The notes: generated by a model not told the origin, from the letters alone. 64,000 nucleotides of DNA from Cercospora beticola (GCF_033473495.1 NC_088939.1:2480001-2544000); one strand, 5' to 3'. Counted from the stretch's first letter, positions 33,501 to 45,051 are shown. Program-made: numbers and translations.

Positions 33501-35358
33501 GCGTCCAGAAACGGCCTTCATCAGCTCAGTGAGCTGCAGCCAACCAAGGAAGAGAATCGAGAAGAACAGGGTGCCACCGCGAGAGAAAGCGCCTTCGGTA
33601 TCTTCTGGCTGTCCGTAGAAAAGAGATCCAACGATGAGGCCGTTGGAAACGATGATGAAGAGTTTGGTGTAAAGTGTTGTCATGTCTCCCCACAGAAGCC
33701 AGAACTCGCGCTTCACGCAGGCTTGCACCTGTCTGATGAAGCTCACCGTGTATGGGCTCTTCTTGCGCACATGCTTGGACTTGCCGGTCTGAACAGCATT
33801 TTCGAATCGCTCAGTGTCCTCGTAGTCCGTTTCCTTGAGGTAGTTCTCGTAGTCTCGCACATCCTCCTGAGCGCGCTGGTATGCTGGCGAAGACCTGAAC
33901 GCCTTTTCAAGCTCTTCAGGAGTCTTCGGAGCACGATCGGCATATCCTTCGCGGAATCGGCGCTCGACTGGATCGGTAACGGACGTGAGGAAGTCGGCGG
34001 TCGTCTGTCGATCGGGACATTCGAATCCCAGGTCAATGAAGTACTGCTTGGCTTCGGAGGCAAGCCCCATGAAGATTTCGCGGCCCTGATCGATCACCAA
34101 AACTTTGTCCATCAATTCATAGATTCCCTCGCCGGCTTGGTAGAGCGTTGCCAAGGTTGTTCTGTTGGTGACGTCGGTCATGATGCGAAGAGAGCGAGCA
34201 TAATCCAAGGCGGTCGAGGCATCTAAACCCCTCGTGGAGTTGTCCCAGCATGTCACTGTGCTCTTGGATGCCAGAGTCTCTGCGATAGACACTCGCTTTC
34301 GTTCGCCGCCACTTACTCCTCTGGTATACTCATCTCCAACAAGTGTGTATTTGGTGTGGCTGATGCCAAACATCCGCATCAGTGCGTTGGCAATCATCGG
34401 AATGTCCTCCTTCGCCTTCTTCTTTGTTTTGTTGTAAAGCGCGAAGGTGAAGGTCTGCCACACATTGAGGGACGCAAAATGGACATCGTCTTCAGGGTTG
34501 TAATTCACCTCACCGCGATACATTTTCTTCTGCTTGTCCGCGGCTATACCGCCGTACGAGACCTCTCCTGAAACTTCGGCGTATGTCTCCCTGTTGTTGC
34601 TGATCGCTTTCAGGAAGGTTGTGCATCCGGCTCCGGGACGACCAAGAACAAGCATCATCTCACCATCGCGTACACACCCGCTGAAATCGTTGATCAGTGT
34701 TCGGGTCTCACCGGTGCGTCGAGCAAGCGCTGGGACGAAGCGACAGATGATGTGCCACAGATCTGGTCCAAAGGTTCCCAGGATTGCATCGGGTACCGTC
34801 CGAACAAATGTCGAAGTCGCGCCAACACCCTTCACAGTCAAATTCTTGTAGATGACGCCGACCTTCTTCTGTGGCTTGCCATCTTCTCGACGCTCGAAAT
34901 GGCCATCTCGCATGAATTTTTCGAGCTCAAAGTCATCATCTTCTTCATCCTCGTCCTGGTTCGGTCCGGCTTCGACATCTTCCGGGGCCTCTTGTGCGGT
35001 GTGTTGGCGCGATGGCACACGATTGTCGGCTTGAGTCGATAATGTACGAAGAGAGTCCGGACGACGACTGAAGTTGGACTTTCTGCTCCGGGCGCTGGCC
35101 TTGGTGTTGACGCGCGACAATGCATTGCCTTCTTTATGCGTGTCCTTCGATCGGGTGCGAGACACTGCCGTCAGGTTCCTTCTAAGAGCCTCAAAGTCTT
35201 GCATAGCACCCTCGGTGGTCCAGCCGCCCACATCGGCTTCGCGATAAAGTCAGCGAAAACAATTCCGTTAAGAGAGCGGATTGCTTACTTTCTCCCCACG
35301 TGCCGTCCTGCCCTCTACTTTCTTCGACTTCCTCGGTCGGGTGAAGAGGCTCGTGCAT
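30536..35358 (-). CDS. PDR-type ABC multidrug transporter (ABCG full-size)
   Basis: Four exons (35358-35289, 35236-31281, 31233-31058, 31001-30536) encode 1,555 aa in the (NBD-TMD)2 order of pleiotropic drug resistance transporters. NBD1 has the PDR-typical degenerate Walker A GRPGAGCTTFLK (Cys for Lys), VSGGERKR and CWDNSTRGLDAS. NBD2 has canonical GASGAGKTTLLN, the diverged signature LGVEQRKRLTIG and LFLDEPTSGLDSQ. Each is followed by six hydrophobic helices. The last extracellular loop has paired cysteines (MLCPY), and the end is Lys-rich (KLGGKKKKDEKADQE). The plasma-membrane pump probably exports lipophilic drugs or toxins. The 23-codon first exon is inferred from the phase and a GTAAGC..CGAAG intron, so the exact start is less certain than the rest. 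Confidence 0.93.
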
Positions 35359-37594
35359 CCGCCCAGCGCTTGTATGTTGGTCGCCACGATGCCATTGATT
35401 AGCAGATTGTGATGAATTGTTGAGCTTGCGCTCATCGACACTCGAGCCCCTACAAGCAATTGAACGCAAGTTAGCAAGTGTCTCAGACGCGTCTCGGCAT
35501 TTCCTATTGCATCGAGCGGCGACACTCACCACATCGTGTGCGAACGTTATCGAGCTCTGAGCAGAGCTACCCTGTCGATATCTGGGGTGTCTCTGACGAT
35601 GAAGTCTCGTTTACGATCCAATCGCGCGGCCGAGACGCGGCTGTCGTTTCGCGGCCTTCACCTTCAAAGACAGTCCTCAAGCGCAAGGCGTGCGAAAAGT
35701 GCCTAGGCCAGTCTTGCTCTGCTCGCGCAGAAGGGCAATGATGAGAAACGAAGGTCGGTTTGCGAGAAGAAAGAGAGAGTGGGCGGGACAAAAAGAAGCG
35801 TTGCCCAGATACCGACGGCGATTGGAGAAGCCTCCATCCCTCATAGTGAGGTTGTGGCATCGGACGTAGCGGCGTTTAGGCTTACCAAAGACGACATCGT
35901 CATGGCGAATTATCGTCATGAGGCGAAGGCAAGAAGCTTAAAAATTGGAATCCAACTTTCCCAATCGTAAAACGCGCTCCCACATGAACGCGGCCGCGGA
36001 GCTGAGATGCGGTGTTCAGCACATTGTTGATCACGACGGCATTCCTGCAACGGCATGCCGCATATACATACGTGTAATCTTCGCCATGGAAACGAAGCAA
36101 AGTGTCTGTGAGACAAGGATCACTCTTCTGGCCCGATTCAATACCGACGATGCGGTGAACGCATCTGTGAGCGCGGTCTCTTTCCCCAGGTCAGATCTTT
36201 ATTAATCAGCCTGCGAAAACACGACAGCAGTCCAGTAGTTCAGGTACATACTGCACGATGACAACTGCCCAACGCCGTCTCGGAACTCCGTTTCTGCTCG
36301 ATCCTGCCTGCCATCGGAGCACTCTTAGCGCCAAATCTTAAAAACTTTATTCGCAAGCCACAGTGTGACGATGTGCTTTCCCACTCTGCAACACGCCTCG
36401 CGGGCTGCGATCCGTCCCCCACTAATTAGACACTTCGGCGCTCACCAAACTTCTCGACTGACTTGGCACGATATCCTCTCACCAAAAACATGACTCAAAT
36501 GGGCGATTTTGTCAGCAGCATCCCTGTTCGAGCATCTATCTGCCAAGCACCACATGCATCCACATGCGCGGCCGCACAGGCCGCACCTTCTTCCTACAGA
36601 AAACGCGGGAATCCTCCAAGTTAGCGGCAGTCATCATGCAATGCCCTTGCTGTGTGATGCTACGTTTCATGCTGCCATTGTTCGCCATTCGCGATACTTC
36701 CACAGGTCATGACTACGTGTGCCATTCGCCTCGAATCCACTCGAACACAGGAAAACGATCTCCGAGGCCCTCGTGTCGAGTAAAAAAAGATTTCTGTGGA
36801 CACGCTGATGTCGTCTACGGTCCCGAAAAGTGGGAAACCGCTGCTCTTACTGCCACACTAGACCTGTCCTACTCTTCTCGTCTTGCTCCGTAAGCAAAAC
36901 TACTCAGCGGCCCACATGAGTGGAGGAATGGACGAAGCATGCCCCAAGCTGCTGGAAACGCAATCCAGCGTCTTGGCTGAAGTGGTATCGCATCACTATC
37001 CGGGCAGTTGAAAACGTCTCCACGCGCACACAAGCAGATTGATAAGCAGAGCGACTCCTCAGCTGGAGCCTTCTCCTGATGAAAGACCCACGTCTGTTCA
37101 ACACCGATCGTAGCTTTTAACTCCGACAACTGCCATCTTCCGGCCCACCAAGAACTCCTAGGACACGCTCGCAAAGGCCCAAGTCCGCGGCTCTATGGGC
37201 CTACGTGACTGCGTTCCCACTGCTGTTCGACCAATATGCACAACGCGGTCGCTGAAAAGCCTCAAGCATTTTGGCCGGTACAACGAATGGCGTAACTCTA
37301 ATCTTTTCTGTCGTGCTGATCTTCCTCCGCGGCTTCTGCGAGTGTTCCATAGAGTACGTCGTATTGCTCAACAGCCGTCTCAGGGCAAATGCCGTGTCCG
37401 AAATCACTGCAGATTATCAAAGACGCATGTTCCTCTTCCTCTTGCGCCGAAGCCCAAACCACGGCTGAGATACATGCTGCGACATTGTGCTTTCTCATTC
37501 GCAGTGAACTGTGTCAATCATGTCGACTGACGAGTCATTTTCTTTCATGAGGCGCGTACTGATCTCCAGCTTGGCCGTGGACAGCCTACCCCAT
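35359..37594. promoter_or_regulatory. 2.2-kb region upstream of the PDR transporter
   Basis: This long non-coding interval lies between the PDR start and the 3' end of the oxygenase gene. No frame longer than ~126 codons with sensible content is present. It likely includes the transporter's control region, but I could not identify a specific factor site. Confidence 0.4.
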
Positions 37595-38421
37595 TCATCT
37601 CTTGACGCACAGGTCGCTTCGAATGACCCATTTCTCACCTTCGGTCACTTCCCTCCCTTCATGCAACAGACAGTCGTTACCGTGTCGATGGAGCAATACC
37701 ATTCCGACTTCGAGATTCGCAACTACCGGAGGAGGAGCTGCTTCACGTTTACTCGCCGGCTCGGGATAGAACACAGTCTCTCCGCCTTTGCAACCAGTCG
37801 CAGGTGAGGTCAAGTACAACAGTAACGTCCAAGTCGTCTTGGCTGGTAGCGGTGCATCAGAGTCTGCAGAAGGGAAAGGGATGTTATTGCTTTCATCGTC
37901 TAGATATTATCAGCATGATTTGATGCATTTCGCAGACAAGTGTCTTGCAACTCACAATGCTGATCAAAAAATTGTCCTTTCGAATACCGATAAATTCGGA
38001 TATTTGGATTTAGTCCGATCACATCCCCACTCCAGAGTTCATTACCTTCATGATCCCCTTCCGCGGTGTAATTCGTCACCAACTCCTTCAAAGCCGTGCC
38101 AGACCACAACTGCTCAGCGAAGACAGGATCATTGATCTGAAAGCGACCATTAACGCGCACTGCCTCTCCTTTCTTGGGTTTACCCGGCGTGGTCGTCAAT
38201 GGCAGAGTCGATAGAAACGAAACATAATTCTTGCAGAGTGTACTCGTCCAAAACCGGGGAATTGTTAGGATTTGGTTCTCCAGAAGAGTCTCGACAGTCA
38301 AATCTGCAGCGGGTAAGAGTGGTTTTAATGGCGGCCAATCTGGCCTTGTGGATTCTTTCGGAGGTTGACTGGCTGCGGCGGTACTTGTGGTTTTCTTCGC
38401 GCTCTTCGATTTCGGCGCCAT
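37595..38421 (-). CDS. 2OG-Fe(II) oxygenase (prolyl-4-hydroxylase-like)
   Basis: The exons are 38421-37956 and 37899-37595; the 56-nt intron is GTGAGT..CTAG, giving 256 aa. Splicing creates the iron-binding motif GQFFDQHYDES (H-x-D). The distal His and 2OG-binding Arg are in LLHEGREVTEGEKWVIRSD. A GGETVFYPE strand lies between them. The N-terminus is Lys/Ser/Ala-rich (MAPKSKSAKKTTSTAAA), possibly nuclear. The family hydroxylates proline or related residues using 2-oxoglutarate and O2; the target is not known. The catalytic set is complete. An ATG 30 codons upstream is in frame, but that segment does not look conserved. Confidence 0.9.
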
Positions 38422-38949
38422 TGTGAAGTCGGCATGGGCGTCGGTGTGGAGGAGGAAAAGTGACCGAGATGGGATGTGAAATCGGCTAGCTCTGACGTAA
38501 TCGCAAGACATGAGGACTTCCAGGTGGACACCAGACTGCTTCGTCGAGATCTCGTGCCCGTAGTCTGAGTATGAGTCGGCAGTTTTTATGAAACTTCCAA
38601 GTCAGGACGATTCAAGGTCACATTCGATTGTATTCCAAGAGTTGAACTTTCTGCCAGATCTCTTGTGGATGCAGTTGATATTTTGACCACTTCCCGGCTT
38701 GGCTTCCATGAACGCACCCCGCAAACGAGGGGAATGAATCTGGAGACGGCGCACGGCAGAACATCGTTGGAGCGTGAGTCGAGAATGTGCATACGGGCGG
38801 TAGTCCCAAAAGTGATACTTAGCCGGGATGGAAGAGCGATCTACAAGTAGTTGGCCTTGCCCGCACAAGAAGTCGTGCCTGACTTCGTTCCTGACTTCCT
38901 TTGCACGTTTGGGTAAGGCATACAGAACAAAACAATCACAGTCGCCACG
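38422..38949. promoter_or_regulatory. Divergent promoter region
   Basis: This 528-bp interval lies between the divergently transcribed oxygenase and esterase genes. No gene was seen. Confidence 0.4.
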
Positions 38950-40733
38950 ATGGTAGGTGTGCGCTCGATGCTCGTTGCAGGAGCGCTGTTGTTCTCTGCT
39001 GTGCAAACCTCACCTTCACATCGCCATGATACAGCACCTACCGTTTCGGTGCAGAATGGATCCTACTATGGAGTGTACAATCCGACCTACAACACGGAAC
39101 ACTTTCTGGGAATGCCATTTGCGCAACCGCCTGTTGGAGATCTTCGCTTCAGAGTACCACAGCCTCTGAACACATCTTGGAGCGATACCAAGAACGCAAC
39201 CGGATATGGCTACGAGTGCATCGGCTATGGTCGCGATACCTGGTCGCAGGGCAACTATGTCAGCGAAGACTGCTTGACACTGAACGTCGTCCGGTCTCGT
39301 GGAAGCCATAATGGCAAGAAGCTGCCAGTGCTTGTCTGGATACATGGCGGAGGTCACACGATGGGTGGCGCTGCAGATCGCCGCTACAACCAGTCCTTCA
39401 TTGTTCAGCAGGCTGCTGAGACTGACATGCCAATCATTGCGGTATCGATCAATTACAGACTCAGCGCTTGGGGCTTCTTGTATGGCAAGGAGGTCCAGGA
39501 GAATGGTCTTGCGATGCTCGGGTATCGCGATCAGCGACTGGCTCTTCGCTGGGTTCAGGAAAATATTGAAGCTTTTGGAGGCGACCCAGCTCGTGTTACC
39601 ATTCAAGGAGAATCTGCTGGAGGGACATCAGTTGGAGCACAGGTGGCTGCATATGGCGGCAGAGATGAAGGCCTTTTCTCCCAGGCAATTGCGCAATCCG
39701 GCTTTTCAAGCGCTCTTGTGCCGTATCCGAGCGTGGCAACTTGGGAAACAGTTATCGCGAACATTTCGGCTGCTGTCGGCTGTCAAGGAAATTCCAGTGT
39801 CCTGGACTGCCTTCGAAAAGTTCCGACGGAAGAGCTCAATGCAGTCATCAATTCGACCACCACAAGCGGCGCTGCTTATGGTGTTGTCATCGATGGAGAG
39901 TTCATTGAAGGAGATCCCAATACTCAGCTGGATCAAGGACAATTCCCACGCGTCCCGCTTCTCATCGGATGCAATACCGACGAGGGTGCCAGCTTCAGCT
40001 CGAGCGTGAACACGACTGCCGAGTTCCTGGCCTACATTGCCGGAATGGGATATGACAACGCCACCGTCCAGGACTTTGCCATACTCTATCCCGATATCCC
40101 AGAAATCGGAATTCCAGCCACCATTTCCGGGCGGCCAGACGCCAGCATTGGATTGCAGTACAAGCGGTCCAATGCCATCGTGGGCGACATGCGACAACAC
40201 GCAAAGCGACGCTTCACAGCTCAAAGCTGGGCAAAAGCTGGCGTAGATGTTTACTCGTACCGCTTCAACGTGCTAGCCAATGGCGTCCCATACATCCAGG
40301 GCAGTCCGCACTTCCAGGAAGTCGCATTCGTCTTCTACAATACAGAGGGCCTCGGATACCCGCAGAATGGAAACCCGAATCCACTGGGCGGGAGTGAGCG
40401 CGAGAAATATCTAGCACTCGCGTTGCAAATGACTAGATCGTGGATTAGCTTTGTCAACTTTGGGGATCCAAATAGGCAGCTAGGAGGTAAGTGGTGCAGT
40501 TATGAGCGGAGAGGGGTTATCAACTGACAAGCTCGACAGTGAAAGCAGAGCACTGGCCAGTCTATACCCTTGAGGAGCAGAGAAACTTCGTCTTCGAGCA
40601 GAACGTGACATCGCATGTGGAGCCGGACTACTACAGAGCCGAAGGGATCCAGTACATGAACAGGCTGGCTCTGGCAAGGAAGGGCAGTAATTGTACAGGC
40701 TTCGTCGCATGCGGCGCCAGCGATCTGAATTGA
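38950..40733 (+). CDS. Secreted type-B carboxylesterase/lipase
   Basis: The exons are 38950-40486 and 40540-40733; the intron is GTAAGT..GACAG, giving 576 aa. A signal peptide (~1-20, MLVAGALLFSAVQTS) is followed by an alpha/beta-hydrolase fold. The oxyanion segment is VLVWIHGGGHTMGG. The nucleophile is GESAGG (Ser ~222). The acid residue sits in CNTDEGASF and the His in GSPHFQEVAF. Many N-x-S/T sites suggest an N-glycosylated extracellular enzyme. The length is normal for fungal type-B esterases. It may hydrolyse lipids, cutin-like esters or xenobiotic esters; the natural substrate cannot be read from sequence. Confidence 0.93.
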
Positions 40734-40758
40734 GCCGAGGAGCATTCTGCTTGCAATT

Positions 40759-40850
40759 AGTCGACAGCCCAGATGTATGAAATGACGCGAACAGCCGATC
40801 AATACTCTCGCCCTTACTTGAGGCGAGGCGAAGTAAGCGACAGCAAACGT
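40759..40850 (+). repeat. ~92-bp diverged repeat, copy A (BTB-gene-like fragment)
   Basis: This segment aligns over its whole length with 44592-44684 (shared core CGAAGTA/GACGACA and AAACGT ends, with small indels). In a plus frame it reads like the first helices after a BTB domain (MYEMTRTADQYSRPYL), interrupted by stops elsewhere. It sits just past the esterase stop. I take it as a degenerate fragment of a BTB-type gene rather than a transposon end, since no terminal repeats are seen. Confidence 0.5.
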
Positions 40851-41197
40851 GAAGATCACTCCCTAGTTGCGGACAGCAAAACGGAAACCAAAGAATACCC
40901 TTACTTTGCGGTCTCTCTCGCGAAACGAATTCCGTAGCTGCCTCGCTTGTCGAGACAGAGCGCCTTAGCCGCACTGCATAAGGCGGAGACACGGGAACTG
41001 AAAGGGCACTCGAGTTCCCTAGTCAGAGAAGTAGGAAGCTTCAATCCTGGTTTCCGTTTTGCTTTCCGGCAGTAGACTCCTCCCAGATGCGTCTTCAATG
41101 GGAGGTCGCAGAAACGTGGTTCTCGTGTTGGCACTGCTCTCGGTGCTTTGCACTGGTTGTCTCTCTGATATTTGGAGGGCGCGTTTAGCTCTGGCCT

Positions 41198-42369
41198 TCA
41201 TTGCACGGTGCTCGAACCAGTGTCGCCCGTCGTACCGGCATTGCCTGTAGTGCTCGAGGTGGGTGTGCTACCGGTGCTCGCAGTGCTCGCGGTGCTCTCG
41301 TCGGGAGTCAGTGCCACAGTCGAAGCTTGCGATGCGCTGTCTTGATGCTCTTGCGCCACCCGTCGGATCGCGTTGCTCACGGTGTCGCTCCTTGCGACTT
41401 CTGTAGATTCGAGACCGCCCAGGCGGTCCAGAGCGTCGCCGTACGATGGGGATCGAAGCATCAGTCCGGCGCGCAACCAGTTGTTGGCCCGAATAACTAC
41501 ATCGGTAGCGTCAACGACTGTGAAGCGTCTGGTTCTCTTTGTGATGGCGTGAGCGACGTCGAGAGTACGAAATCAAGGGCTATCTTCTCGTCCGCTTGTT
41601 GGGTGAGGTTGAAGGACCACTTTTGTCCGTGGGGTAGTGGAACTCCGAGTTGGTATCGGTCAAGGTGTTGGAGGATGGCGAGATTGACCGGGAACTCTTC
41701 AGAGGTCCTGATTGACGATACCTCGGCAATGGCAACGAACTCCACGGCGCTGGCGATCATGTCCTTCTGCAGCTCGCTGCCTGCCACTATGCTCACCGGC
41801 GCGACGCAAGTCGAACGGCACCATGCCGTGAACTGGTCGATGCGCGACACCACCTGCTCGCCCCATCTCCTCACGGCGTCCGCGTGTTTTGCGAAGCGTC
41901 CTGCTGTGGGCGTAACGATTGGCCATCGATCGAAGAAGAATATACTCTCATCCAGGTCTCCTGTGTAAGCTGCGAACATGAATTGAAGAGCTGGGCTGTT
42001 ACTCCGCTTCGTACTCGGATATGTTGATTCGAAGCACAGGCTGGAGGTGAGGGGGCAGCCGGATGGTGGAAACCACTCTTCTAGAGGAATATCTCCCCGT
42101 CCTGTGCGAACGAGGATGAAGCGGACCTCCCGGACCATCTTGAAGAATTCCATGCGCACTTTTGAGCAATCAACGCCATCTCTGAATGGCCATGCCTGGA
42201 ACGGATCTCCGAGATGAGGGAATGTTGTATGTGGAAATTCACAACACTGAGGCACGGTCTGTTGTGCGATATCAGACAGAAGTTTGGATGTTGCATCTGG
42301 AAGCCCGTCCAGTACGAAATCAAGCTTGTCTTGTGGATCCGAGCGATGTAGGTCTTCGCGGGTTGTCAT
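41198..42369 (-). pseudogene. Second, frameshifted and truncated copy of the unknown family at 19560-21481
   Basis: The minus-strand frame from ATG 42369 runs 290 codons to 41497. Homology to the 20-kb copy then continues in another frame through 41476-41198. The frame change lies at ~41558-41570, where a CT dinucleotide appears duplicated relative to the paralogue. Shared blocks include ESTYPSTK, FFFDRW, FTAWCRSTCVAPV, FPVNLAILQ, YQLGVPLPHGQK, and after the break SPSYGDAL and SNAIRRVAQE. The Ser/Thr/Gly-rich linker is reached, but the zinc-finger-like part of the other copy is missing. The function is unknown. Both copies in the window are broken, in different places. Confidence 0.7.
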
Positions 42370-42589
42370 CTGCCGGTCAGACTGGGACAGCCAAGAGAAC
42401 CTGGCATGCTCGGTGTTGGCAGAACCCTTCTGTTGGGAGGCGTGATCGTCTGGTCCCTAGATCTTTGCATTTAGCAATGTGGCAGCACGTGCGAACATTA
42501 GTACACATACAGCAGGCTCCCTCTCCAATGAGCCCCGCAACACAGGATCGAGCAGGTTAGGATTCATCGGCTCGTCTTCAGAGCCGCCG

Positions 42590-43679
42590 ATGCCTGACAT
42601 CGACTTTGATGCCGGTGCGGGCTGTGATGTCCTCGTCACCAGCACGTACAGCGGAAACCCGACTTCCTGGCCCGTTCACTCAGTCAAAGTCCATGGATCT
42701 TCCAAGGCTCTAGGAGACATGATTGACGACACCATCTCGTCTGTAAGTGTCCATCCGAGCGCAAGAGACTCTTCACCCATATTCTGAACAGGAGCAGGGA
42801 GGTTTCGACAAAGTCGCGGCCTTGGACAAAAACCCGCGTATCGCTGAGGCGACTCTGCAGCACATCTGCAAGGGGAGACAGGACGACTGCCATACGTTTG
42901 ATCTTGCGGGAATGGAGATGTTCTCTGAAAGTCCCAACCTGCTTCTCTTCCACTTGGAGGTCGCTCGCATTGCGTTCGAAGTCGGAATCTACGTGCTCCG
43001 GTATTCAGGCCTATTCTCGACTGGTGCTTTGGGTGCTGACTATCCAAACAGTTCTATCGGCGAGAGCCGCTTCGTTGCGGATCTGCAGACGTCCTGGCAG
43101 CCACGCAGCTTTGTGGATGTCCTGCGCTACATCTTCGCTCCGACACCATTTTCAACTTGCACAGCTACCGTCGTCAAAGCGGCTGTGTTCAGCTTGGTCG
43201 AGAGCAAGCGCAAGGACATGGTCTTGCGGACTACAGAGGTAGAGCACATTGCCATAACCTTGAAGCCTGTCCCTAGCTTTGCCTACGAGATGTATATCCG
43301 TACTATCCTCGAAGAGGTTACTGGAGTTTTGAAGCACTTAGGCAGCTTGACAAGTGCGTCGGAGAAAGGGCACAGTGCCATATTCTCGTCGCAGACCTCC
43401 CTTCGGATGGGCAAAGTGTTTGATGAGATCTTGAGACGGAGCAGCGTGGTGAAGATGCTCAGAATCAGCACCATAAAGGGGCGTTGCATACCATCGAACT
43501 TGAATCGCTGCCATTCAAGTCGATCTAGCAACCTCGAAAGAAGCAGATATGGAAACCGCGTTCCATCATCTGTGCCAGCCTCTACGCTTTCAGTCTCGAA
43601 GAACAGCCGGTACCCACTCCTTGGCCTACGTGCCTGGAAGGAAGCGGTTGTTGAAACTGCGTTTCATCATCAGCTGTAA
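42590..43679 (+). CDS. BTB/POZ-like domain protein
   Basis: The exons are 42590-42742 and 42792-43679; the 49-nt intron is GTAAGT..AACAG, giving ~346 aa. An in-frame ATG at 42479 is an alternative start. The layout is that of short fungal BTB proteins: CDVLVTSTY, WPVHSVKVHGSSKALGDMI (the K-V-H strand of BTB), NPRIAEATLQHI, LLLFHLEVARIAFEVGIYVL, then SFVDVLRYIFAPTP, VVKAAVFSLVE and SFAYEMYI. The first BTB strands are diverged. The last ~75 residues, from ~43460, read as low-complexity Arg/Ser-rich sequence and include one arm of a local duplication, so the true end may be earlier. The gene sits in an island of gene fragments, so it could be a recent pseudogene. Confidence 0.6.
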
Positions 43680-43725
43680 CGACCTCTGACCTCTCAGTCT
43701 CGAAGAACAGCCGGTAGCCACTCTT
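43549..43725. repeat. Direct duplication of ~70 bp
   Basis: A block at ~43549-43618 recurs at ~43648-43725. Both arms contain GAAAC, GCGTT, CATCAT and the 20-base core CAGTCTCGAAGAACAGCCGG. The first arm lies in the distal part of the BTB-like frame; the second starts inside that frame and extends past its stop. This looks like a local tandem duplication with ~100-bp spacing. Confidence 0.7.
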
Positions 43726-44480
43726 GCGACTGCACCATCTGTGGCACCTCCCCTTCTACTATCCAGAAAACATGACCGAGACGGCTTGGATCTTCCATTC
43801 TGCTGTGCCTTACGGCGCTTCTCATGTCGCTGTCCCGCGAGATGTGCCGAGCAACATTGTTATCGTCGATATGCTGGATGTGGTAGTTGTCGCAATGAGC
43901 AGGCTTCGTCTCGTCCACCAGGCGTTGGAGCTTAACGAAAGACAGGTCACCGGGTACAAGTTTCTTTTTGCTTGCGGTTGTGTTGACCATCTCCTGAGCT
44001 GCGCTCTTGTCCGTCATTCCGTCAGCCTCGTCTATAGCTCCTCCGTTAAGCTTGATCTTCGCCTAAATAAAATGCTTCGCGAAAGCGGGAGCTGAGGCGC
44101 TGCGCTTCGATAGAATGGGAGCGGTATTCTTGATCTCTAGTGACGTCCATAACTTCAGGATGAGCTTTACGGTCTCCGCGTCTCCGGTCTCCAGGTTGCG
44201 CCAGTTCGGCTTCTCCTTCATGTGTCTGGCTTGCTTGAGAATCATCTTCCCCATAATGTAGCATCGCCCTGGGTGATGAAGCCGGATAACCGTAGGCGGC
44301 TCATCTGGGAGTCAGGTTCGAGCATATTATCAGCACGGTAGGGCGGTACGTACACAGCCGACCGTGAAACTGTATTGGCCATTTCACAGTCCGCCAGCAT
44401 ATCTTCCTTTGTCGACCCTAGCCAAATTTCGGACGCACAAGTGCCCTCCGTGTGCGAGAATGCATCTGGTCCGTCTCGCG
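43694..44480 (-). pseudogene. Interrupted minus-strand reading frame, unknown product
   Basis: Two minus-strand frames in the same phase, 44254-44063 and 44062-43694, are separated by one TAG at ~44063. The flanking codons read as continuous protein (PAFAKHFI, stop, AKIKLNGGAIDEADG). A single C-to-T change in CAG would produce this stop. Upstream, a frame from ~44415 (MANTVSRSAVYVPPYRADN to SRLRLSGFITQGDATL) could be the N-terminus joined by a frameshift at ~44250. I recognise no domain. A genuine gene spliced differently is possible. Confidence 0.35.
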
Positions 44481-44684
44481 AGATGTTCTCTAAACATACC
44501 AATTTCCAACTCTTCCACTCGGAGTCTCTCGTATTGCATTCGAACTCGGTGTCTGCCCGCTCCGATATTTGGGCTTCTTCGACTCGTGCTTTATTGACAG
44601 TCAAGATATATGTGCAAATCGCGAAAAGCCAATAAATACACTCGATCTTACTCGAAGCGAAGCGAAGTAGACGACAGGAAACGT
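44480..44684 (+). pseudogene. Fragment of a BTB-type gene (includes repeat copy B)
   Basis: Bases 44480-44595 align with 42915-43030 of the BTB-like gene (GAGATGTTCTCT, CTCTTCCACT, GCATTCGAA, CTCCGATATT against its CTCCGGTATT). One frame change and substitutions destroy the frame. The sequence continues directly into 44592-44684, the partner of repeat copy A at 40759-40850. In one frame the distal part reads ALLTVKIYVQIAKSQ then a stop, which resembles the helix after a BTB core. The whole piece is best explained as a decayed BTB paralogue. Confidence 0.6.
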
Positions 44685-45051
44685 CGACTCCTTCCAAGCA
44701 CGGTCTCGTCCAGTCGGGAATCTCGATAGGCTGAGAAGTGAGGAATGAGGGCTAAACGTGTACAGCGCACAGACCACCGTCTCCACTCCCCTTGTCCCGG
44801 AGTTCCACCGAATCCGTGCGGCTGTGGAGACCATGTACGGCTTGGTAGCAGTTGTTTGGAGAACTTAAGCAAGAAGGTGGGCGGGTTACTTTTTGACAGT
44901 GAAGTTTCGATCATCTTTGACACTCGTTCAGATCGATCATCTTGCTGCTGCCTTTCGTTCGTGTTGTCTTTTTCCCGACACCACCCTAGCCGTTGAGCAC
45001 GCCGCGATACCAAAACAATCCAGCCACTCAAGGCTACCACAACACCGAGCT

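Noticed and set aside
33483..34226. 247-codon plus-strand frame
   Set aside because: It is antisense to the first TMD and NBD1 of the PDR transporter.
40734..44700. Transposable element as an explanation for the fragment island
   Set aside because: No transposase, reverse transcriptase, long terminal repeats or target-site duplications are visible. The repeats read as pieces of host-type genes.
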